From: Desulfobacterales bacterium
GTDB taxonomy: Bacteria; Desulfobacterota; Desulfobacteria; Desulfobacterales; Desulfobacteraceae
Direction: 5' to 3'
DNA length: 12,700 bases
NCBI GenBank assembly: GCA_022361095.1
Contig: JAKSBO010000742.1
Span: forward strand, 1 to 12,700
The translations under genes and the position numbers were made by a program. This document shows positions 8,573 through 12,700 of the stretch, one piece after another (within the stretch, counting starts at the first letter, position 1; each line of letters starts with the position of its first letter). The notes under the pieces were generated by a model, which was not told where the DNA came from, ran no database searches, and was given only the letters and a program-made list of their open reading frames with translations.

Positions 8573-11167
8573 ATGGACGCTGCGAAATCCACATTACCTT
8601 CCTTTGAAGGCAACAAAAAAATCCAGGCTGCCCAGGCGTTTGTCAGGGATACCCTGTGCCACATCTATCTGACCGGCAGGGCCGGTACCGGCAAGACCAC
8701 ATTCCTGAAATCTTTACAGGATTTTTGTCCCAAACAGTTCATGGTTGCCGCGCCCACGGGTGTTGCCGCCGTAAATGCCGGGGGGGTGACCCTGCACTCC
8801 TTTTTCCAGATTCCGTTGGGGCCTTTTGTGCCCGGACAAAGTGACCGCCCCCAGGACAACCGGCGGTTTTTCAGGTTTTCCAAGGTAAAAAAACAGATTG
8901 TCAACGGCCTTGATCTGTTGGTGATTGATGAAATCTCCATGGTCCGGGCGGATCTGCTGGACGCCCTGGATGGGGTATTGCGGCGGTTGCGGCGGGATGA
9001 ACGGCCCTTTGGCGGGGTTCAATTGCTGCTTATCGGCGATCTGTTCCAACTGCCGCCGGTGACCAAACCCGATGAATGGGATCTTTTGTCCAACTATTAT
9101 GCGTCCCCTTATTTTTTTTCAAGCCAGGCCTTAAGCCGGTCTGAGTTGGTGACCATAGAGCTTGAGACCGTTTACCGTCAAAGTGATCCGGATTTCATCC
9201 GCCTGCTCAATGCCGTACGCGAAAACCGTATGGACAGCCGATGCAGCGATATCCTCAACCGGCAGGTGAAACCCGATCCCCCGGAACAAGGATATATCAC
9301 CTTGACCACGCACAATCGAAAAGCCGAATCCATTAACAGTCTGAAACTTGCCCGGCTAAGAGAAAATCCACACATCCTGGCTGCAAAAGTGACCGGCGAT
9401 TTCCCGTCCCATGCTTTTCCCACAGGTGAACAGCTTACCCTTAAACCCGGCGCCCAGGTGATGTTTCTGCGCAATGACGCCTCCCCGGATAAAAATTATT
9501 TCAACGGCACCATCGGAGAGGTCACCCATGTGGGAACCGAAACCGTAACCGTGGCCTGCCGGGGCAGTGCCGGAAGATCGGCCGGGGAAAGTGCCTCGGA
9601 TCTTAGGGACGGCCCTGTTGTGGAGGTCAAACCGGTGGATTGGGAAAATGTTACATACAAGGTAAATGAGGAAGATAAAACCATCCAGCAGGAGGTGGTG
9701 GGGACCTTCAAGCAGTTTCCGTTAAAACTTGCCTGGGCCGTTACCATTCATAAAAGCCAGGGCTTAACCTTTGACCGGGCCATTGTGGATGCCCAGGATG
9801 CCTTTGCCCACGGACAGGTCTATGTGGCCTTGAGCCGGTGTACCGGCCTTGAGGGGCTGGTGCTCACCGGCCCTGTGCCGCCCCATGCCCTGGGCACCGA
9901 CCCGGTGGTGGCGGAGTTCATGAACCGGACGGCCCCGCCGGACCAGGATCTTGCCGCAATTTTCAGATCTGCCCGGGCTGCCTGCCAGCAGGTTCTGGTG
10001 CTTAAATGCTTTGATTGTTCAAGCTTCAGGCGCTTGTTTTTTTATTTTCTGCGCCTGGCACGGGACAACCGCAATGTGCTGCGCATCCCCGGGCTTGGCG
10101 AACCGGACCAATTGGAAGCCGGTGCCCGGGACCAGGTGTTCCAGGTGAGCGATAAATTCCAGATTCAATTGAAACAGTTGATGGCAAATGAGCCGTTGCC
10201 GGAGACAAGTGACGTTATCCGGGAGCGGGTGCGAAAGGCAAGTGCCTGGTTCGGCAATTCCCTGGAACAGGTGTTTGGGCGTTTGCTGGAAAAAGGAGCC
10301 GTAGACACCGACAATACAGCCCTGGCCAAGCAGGTTCAAAATGCTTTGGACAATCTAAAGCGCGAAGTCCGTGTTAAACGGGCCGGCATTCTATCCTGTG
10401 CCGACGGATTTTCCACAACCGCCTATCTTAGGGCCGTATCCTCCCAAGCCATGGCCGATGCACCGGGAACCCAGTCGAAAAAGAGTGCCGCTTCATCCGC
10501 CACGGATTACACCGAACTTGATATTGCCCATCCTGAAATGTTCCAGACCTTGAAGGCGTGGCGGACCCGCACCGCAGCCGCCCAGAACGTCAAGGCATTC
10601 CAGGTGGCCCACCAGAAAGTTTTGGTCCAGATTGCTGTCTGCCTGCCCCGGTCCCCCAAAAGCCTCAAGGCCCTGAAAGGGGTGGGGCCGGCCACCGTGG
10701 AAAGCTATGGCGAGGAGCTGCTGGCCATGGTGGATACCTATTGCAATGAAAAAAAGATTCCAGGCGATGAATCCCCTGAACCGCGTCCTTCAGAACAGAC
10801 CGCAAAGAAAAAAGCGGGAACCCCGCGTGATAAAGCCGACGGTTCGGATAAGAACACACCCCGGGCCACCACCCGGGAGGTCAGCCTGATGATGTTTAAA
10901 GACGGCCTCTCCGTGGAGAAAATCGCTGAAGAGCGAGGGCTGGTAACCACCACAATCCAGGGGCACTTATGTTCATTTATTGCCAAAGGTGAGCTGGCTG
11001 TGGACCGGTTGGTGCCGGACAAACAAAAACAGGCAGCCATCACGGCTGTCATGTCACCTGACAAAAATTTGAGTCAGATGAAAAATGAACTGGGTGATGA
11101 CTATTCCTACGTTGAAATCCGGGCTGTTACGGCTCACCTGGAACATCTTGAATCCGTGAAAGAATAG
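8573..11167 (+). CDS. Pif1-like superfamily 1 helicase fused to HRDC and C-terminal helix-turn-helix domains
   Basis: This is an ATP-dependent DNA helicase of 864 residues, probably acting in repair or in unwinding structured DNA. Helicase motifs are in order: Walker A GRAGTGKTT (35-43), motif Ia APTGVAA, Walker B LLVIDEISMV (Asp119-Glu120), motif III GDLFQLPPV (155-163), HKSQGLTFDRA (393-403) and motif VI VYVALSRC with the arginine finger Arg422. Residues about 440-660 are a helical middle region that I do not recognise. An HRDC-type nucleic-acid-binding domain follows at about 660-728 (LPRSPKSLKALKGVGPATVE), then a charged Lys/Pro linker and a helix-turn-helix region at about 768-860 (FKDGLSVEKIAEERGLVTTT) resembling the HTH_40 domain found at the C terminus of some RecQ helicases. 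It is a stand-alone gene: it does not share the efflux operon and the next gene is convergent. All catalytic residues are present. The RecQ-like tail on a Pif1-like motor is the notable point. Confidence 0.93.
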   Translation: MDAAKSTLPSFEGNKKIQAAQAFVRDTLCHIYLTGRAGTGKTTFLKSLQDFCPKQFMVAAPTGVAAVNAGGVTLHSFFQIPLGPFVPGQSDRPQDNRRFFRFSKVKKQIVNGLDLLVIDEISMVRADLLDALDGVLRRLRRDERPFGGVQLLLIGDLFQLPPVTKPDEWDLLSNYYASPYFFSSQALSRSELVTIELETVYRQSDPDFIRLLNAVRENRMDSRCSDILNRQVKPDPPEQGYITLTTHNRKAESINSLKLARLRENPHILAAKVTGDFPSHAFPTGEQLTLKPGAQVMFLRNDASPDKNYFNGTIGEVTHVGTETVTVACRGSAGRSAGESASDLRDGPVVEVKPVDWENVTYKVNEEDKTIQQEVVGTFKQFPLKLAWAVTIHKSQGLTFDRAIVDAQDAFAHGQVYVALSRCTGLEGLVLTGPVPPHALGTDPVVAEFMNRTAPPDQDLAAIFRSARAACQQVLVLKCFDCSSFRRLFFYFLRLARDNRNVLRIPGLGEPDQLEAGARDQVFQVSDKFQIQLKQLMANEPLPETSDVIRERVRKASAWFGNSLEQVFGRLLEKGAVDTDNTALAKQVQNALDNLKREVRVKRAGILSCADGFSTTAYLRAVSSQAMADAPGTQSKKSAASSATDYTELDIAHPEMFQTLKAWRTRTAAAQNVKAFQVAHQKVLVQIAVCLPRSPKSLKALKGVGPATVESYGEELLAMVDTYCNEKKIPGDESPEPRPSEQTAKKKAGTPRDKADGSDKNTPRATTREVSLMMFKDGLSVEKIAEERGLVTTTIQGHLCSFIAKGELAVDRLVPDKQKQAAITAVMSPDKNLSQMKNELGDDYSYVEIRAVTAHLEHLESVKE

Positions 11168-11180
11168 TCTGTTTGTCATT

Positions 11181-11201
11181 AAATTGTGTGGCGTGCAATT
11201 T
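11181..11201. terminator. Weak stem-loop after the helicase, between convergent genes
   Basis: AAATTG (11181-11186) pairs with CAATTT (11196-11201), and two inner G-U pairs may extend the stem on the plus strand. It lies 13 bases after the helicase stop and in the gap between convergent genes, where a terminator is expected. There is no T tract after it on either strand and the stem is AT-rich, so this is a weak candidate. Nothing better was seen in 11168-11259. Confidence 0.2.
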
Positions 11202-11259
11202 GCTGTTCGCATGAATTGATTTGCCGAAAAGACGTGTACCTTTTTCAGAAACGTCCGTA

Positions 11260-11598
11260 TTACGTTAACGGTTTTTGAACGATTGGATTGCCGGCAATGC
11301 TTGGGGGATCAGGAATGCTGAATGTGTTCACGAAGGCTAATCCCGCTTCATCAACGCCGATGGCTACTTTCAGGTCTTTTAAATGCAGGGTGAAATAGGC
11401 AAGGGGGGTGTCAATGGACACCTTAGACGAAAGGGCCGGGTACTCTTTGATGGCTCTTAAAAGATTCAGATTGAATCCAACCTGTTGCCCTTTTAAAAAT
11501 CGTTCTTTGAAGTTGGGATCCAGCCAGAGTACATTGTGTTTTTCGTCATAGGCCAGTCTGCGGGCCTTGAAGTGTTTCGTGATAAAATAGAGTTGCAT
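11260..11598 (-). CDS. Small protein of unknown function, 112 residues
   Basis: I do not recognise this protein. The minus-strand frame runs from an ATG at 11598 to TAA at 11260-11262. On that strand GGAG lies 9 bases before the ATG, a good ribosome-binding site, which I prefer over the in-frame GTG at 11613. The protein begins MQLYFITKHFKARRLAYDEK, mixes basic and hydrophobic residues, lacks a signal peptide, membrane helix, Cys motif or repeat, and ends with a Pro-rich tail (FSIPDPPSIAGNPIVQKP). The first half looks alpha/beta and could be a small soluble or nucleic-acid-binding protein, but that is only composition. It is transcribed towards the helicase. A promoter-like motif and two direct repeats lie upstream, which supports a real gene. 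Confidence 0.66.
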   Translation of the reverse strand: MQLYFITKHFKARRLAYDEKHNVLWLDPNFKERFLKGQQVGFNLNLLRAIKEYPALSSKVSIDTPLAYFTLHLKDLKVAIGVDEAGLAFVNTFSIPDPPSIAGNPIVQKPLT

Positions 11599-11634
11599 GT
11601 TCCTGTGCTCCACCGTTCAATCGTTTTTAAAGTA

Positions 11635-11671
11635 TTCTGTCATTTATCATAATTTTCAGGTTCTGTCATTT
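11635..11671. repeat. Direct repeat pair TTCTGTCATTT in the leader of the small minus-strand gene
   Basis: TTCTGTCATTT occurs at 11635-11645 and again at 11661-11671, exact over 11 bases with starts 26 bases apart, about two and a half helical turns. Both copies lie between the candidate minus-strand promoter and the ATG at 11598. They could be a tandem regulator site or an RNA-level element; no binding protein is suggested by the sequence itself. Confidence 0.45.
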
Positions 11672-11703
11672 TTATATGAAAGTGCCAATAACATACTAAG
11701 TTT
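11669..11703 (-). promoter_or_regulatory. Candidate promoter/operator of the small minus-strand gene; copy 2 of the 35-base motif
   Basis: Read on the minus strand this has the same three blocks as bases 3-37: AAACTTAGTA, TTATTGG and CTTTCATATAAAAA, again separated by variable dinucleotides (TG and CA here, AC and TT there). TTAGTA (11694-11699) and TATAAA (11671-11676) lie 17 bases apart on the minus strand, as in copy 1. Its downstream end is 70 bases before the ATG at 11598, so it is well placed as that gene's promoter. Identity to copy 1 is 31 of 35. Confidence 0.47.
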
Positions 11704-11852
11704 ATTTGATATTTCGTTTCGGTTCGAACCTGGGTGTTGATAGACCAGGTCGGCCCATGGCCGTTAATATGGTTTTGGGTCTTTCAAGGTTTTATTTAAC
11801 CACAAGTTCGACAGGCGAATGGCGCAAGGCCAAGGCATTTCCTCGCCTGCCG

Positions 11853-11937
11853 GCGTTATGAACAAACTGAAAGCATAAGATAAAAACTGCTTCAGGGGGG
11901 CCTTTATGCCCTGGCATAATCTTTACATTCATAACGC
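11853..11937. repeat. Inverted repeat GCGTTATGAA/TTCATAACGC, 65 bases apart
   Basis: GCGTTATGAA at 11853-11862 is matched by its exact complement TTCATAACGC at 11928-11937. The enclosed DNA contains a second, off-centre palindrome (11904-11919). The arms resemble half-sites of recombination or structured repeats, but no recombinase gene is in view and the length is too small for a cassette. Confidence 0.45.
11904..11919. promoter_or_regulatory. Operator-like palindrome TTATGCC-CT-GGCATAA
   Basis: A perfect 7+2+7 inverted repeat, typical in size and symmetry for a dimeric helix-turn-helix regulator site. It lies 210 bases before the sensor gene start at 12129. As RNA the two-base spacer would not permit a stable full hairpin, which favours a DNA-binding site over a terminator. 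The cognate regulator is unknown. Confidence 0.4.
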
Positions 11938-11972
11938 TGTTTGACAGGTTGAACTGATGGTGGCCGGTTATT

Positions 11973-11987
11973 TTAATCTTCGATTAA
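11973..11987. promoter_or_regulatory. Palindrome TTAATC-TTC-GATTAA upstream of the sensor gene
   Basis: A perfect 6+3+6 inverted repeat in AT-rich DNA, 141 bases upstream of the sensor start. Size fits an operator, and it may also form a small RNA hairpin. Function is not shown. Confidence 0.3.
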
Positions 11988-12046
11988 GCGCTAACTTGAT
12001 TATATTGTGCAAGATAAAAATCATTTGTAATGTAAATGAAAAACAA

Positions 12047-12068
12047 TGTTATTATAACAATAATGTTA
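12047..12068. promoter_or_regulatory. Alternating TGTTA/TAACA boxes upstream of the sensor gene
   Basis: TGTTAT-T-ATAACA (12047-12059) is a perfect palindrome, and its right half also pairs with the next box, TAACA-ATAA-TGTTA (12055-12068). The result is three alternating boxes in 22 bases, 60 bases before the sensor ATG, a plausible cooperative operator. AT-rich DNA makes chance palindromes more likely, so confidence is limited. Confidence 0.33.
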
Positions 12069-12128
12069 GTATATTGGAAAACACATTCGGAGTATCCAGG
12101 ATAAGTATAAGGCCAAGGCTAAAAATAA

Positions 12129-12700
12129 ATGAACCAAGAGATTGAACGCTTGAAAACAGAAAGCTGCTTAGATCTGAACGACAGGAAAAACTCTTTTTTT
12201 AAGAAGGAAATCCTGTATGCATGCTTCAATGCTTTTTGGCCAATGGGTCTGCTGTTCACTGTGATAAGCATCTTTATCTATTTTAGTGAAACCAATAAAT
12301 TTTTAGATCAGCTTTCCATAAAAGAAAATAATATTATCCGACTTCAACACAACACATTCAAAAATGATTTATCCGGACATATTAAAAATGCCCTGTTTCT
12401 GGCTGAGCTTATACAACTAGAGAAAAAAGAATATTTAGGAGTCCAAAAATTATCCTCGTTGACTAATGCATTTGTCAGAATGATGAAGATTGATGATGCT
12501 TATGATCAGATCAGGTGGATCGACAATCTGGGCATGGAGTGTATTCGAATTGAACATTCTGAAAACGGCCCCAGGATCGTCCCTTTTGATCAATTGCAGG
12601 ATAAATCCGGGCGGTATTATTTTAAAGAGGGCATGGCGGGGCCGCGGATCTATATTTCAAGATTTGACCTGAATATCGAACATGGAATAATCCAGTTACC
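12129..12700 (+). CDS. Membrane sensor protein with dCache-type extracytoplasmic domain, 3' end outside the window
   Basis: An ATG at 12129 opens a frame that stays open to the window end (190 full codons). The predicted protein has a short polar cytoplasmic head, a membrane helix at about 36-53 (FWPMGLLFTVISIFIYF), a helical stretch and then a periplasmic sensor region. Residues about 125-190 carry the signature of the dCache/PDC sensor family: YDQIRWIDNLGMECIRIE, LQDKSGRYYF (156-165) and IYISRFDLNIEHG (174-186). By family knowledge such domains precede a second membrane helix and a histidine kinase, diguanylate cyclase or chemoreceptor output module; which one applies cannot be seen. AAGG at 12115-12118 lies 10 bases before the ATG. 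Base composition is clearly more AT-rich than in the efflux and helicase genes, especially in the first 300 bases. The gene does not overlap any other supported gene. Confidence 0.85.
   Translation, partial: MNQEIERLKTESCLDLNDRKNSFFKKEILYACFNAFWPMGLLFTVISIFIYFSETNKFLDQLSIKENNIIRLQHNTFKNDLSGHIKNALFLAELIQLEKKEYLGVQKLSSLTNAFVRMMKIDDAYDQIRWIDNLGMECIRIEHSENGPRIVPFDQLQDKSGRYYFKEGMAGPRIYISRFDLNIEHGIIQL

Larger units (their letters stand above)
11614..12128. other. Palindrome-rich noncoding region between divergent genes
   Basis: About 515 bases separate the minus-strand small gene from the plus-strand sensor gene. I see no supported gene; the only ATG frame (11957-12145) has no coding features and overlaps the real sensor start. 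The region holds the minus-strand promoter motif, the palindrome GGTTCGAACC (11721-11730), the stem ACCTGG/CCAGGT (11728-11750), CGGCC-CAT-GGCCG (11751-11763), CAGGCGA/TCGCCTG (11812-11818 with 11843-11849), GTTCGACAGG/GTTTGACAGG as near direct repeats (11806-11815 and 11939-11948) and further palindromes listed separately. Confidence 0.6.

Noticed and set aside
11683..11697. Sigma-54 promoter suggested by TTGGCAC in the minus-strand motif
   Set aside because: No TTGC-type -12 element follows at the required spacing, and the GCAC part is one of the positions not conserved in the other copy of the motif.
11714..11736. tRNA T-arm-like sequence GGTTCGAACC
   Set aside because: A T-arm can be drawn only with several G-U pairs; no acceptor stem, anticodon arm or D-arm surrounds it on either strand. 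It is better explained as a plain palindrome.
11957..12145. Plus-strand frame of 62 codons before the sensor gene
   Set aside because: It overlaps the better supported sensor start in another frame, passes through the palindromic control region and encodes low-complexity Asn/Ile-rich sequence.

Overview
The window looks like the chromosome of a Gram-negative anaerobe, most likely a Desulfobacter-like member of the Desulfobacterota. This is an inference from the style of the encoded proteins (V4R-like sensor kinase, dCache sensor, helicase-HRDC-HTH fusion), from moderate GC in the genes and from AT-rich intergenic DNA. No rRNA, tRNA, CRISPR array, transposase or integrase is visible. Coding density is normal up to about 11.2 kb and falls sharply after that.

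Layout. (1) 161-2260 (+): a membrane-bound orphan histidine kinase with an N-terminal V4R-like cysteine-containing sensor domain, two membrane helices, a GAF domain and a complete kinase core, but no receiver domain. (2) 2588-8369 (+): a complete tripartite RND efflux operon of periplasmic adaptor, HAE1-type inner-membrane pump and NodT/OprM-type outer-membrane lipoprotein, tightly packed and probably translationally coupled. (3) 8376-8520: a noncoding inverted-repeat element whose arms are triplicated CACGGAA-type units, with a stem-loop between them. (4) 8573-11167 (+): an 864-residue Pif1-like helicase fused to HRDC and a C-terminal helix-turn-helix domain. (5) 11260-11598 (-): a small protein of unknown function, convergent with the helicase. 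(6) 11614-12128: about 515 bases of noncoding DNA rich in palindromes. (7) 12129 to the window end (+): the first 190 codons of a membrane sensor with a dCache-type extracytoplasmic domain, cut off by the window edge.

How the parts may work together: the adaptor, pump and channel form one export machine. The kinase just upstream has a domain related to those that bind small hydrophobic ligands, so it may sense what the pump exports, but no response regulator is in view and the link is only positional.

The least expected observation is a 35-base motif at the very left end (3-37, plus strand) that recurs in inverted orientation at 11669-11703 with 31 of 35 bases identical. Each copy lies upstream of a gene pointing away from it and contains promoter-like boxes at 17-base spacing. 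It may be a shared promoter/operator or the ends of an 11.7 kb unit.
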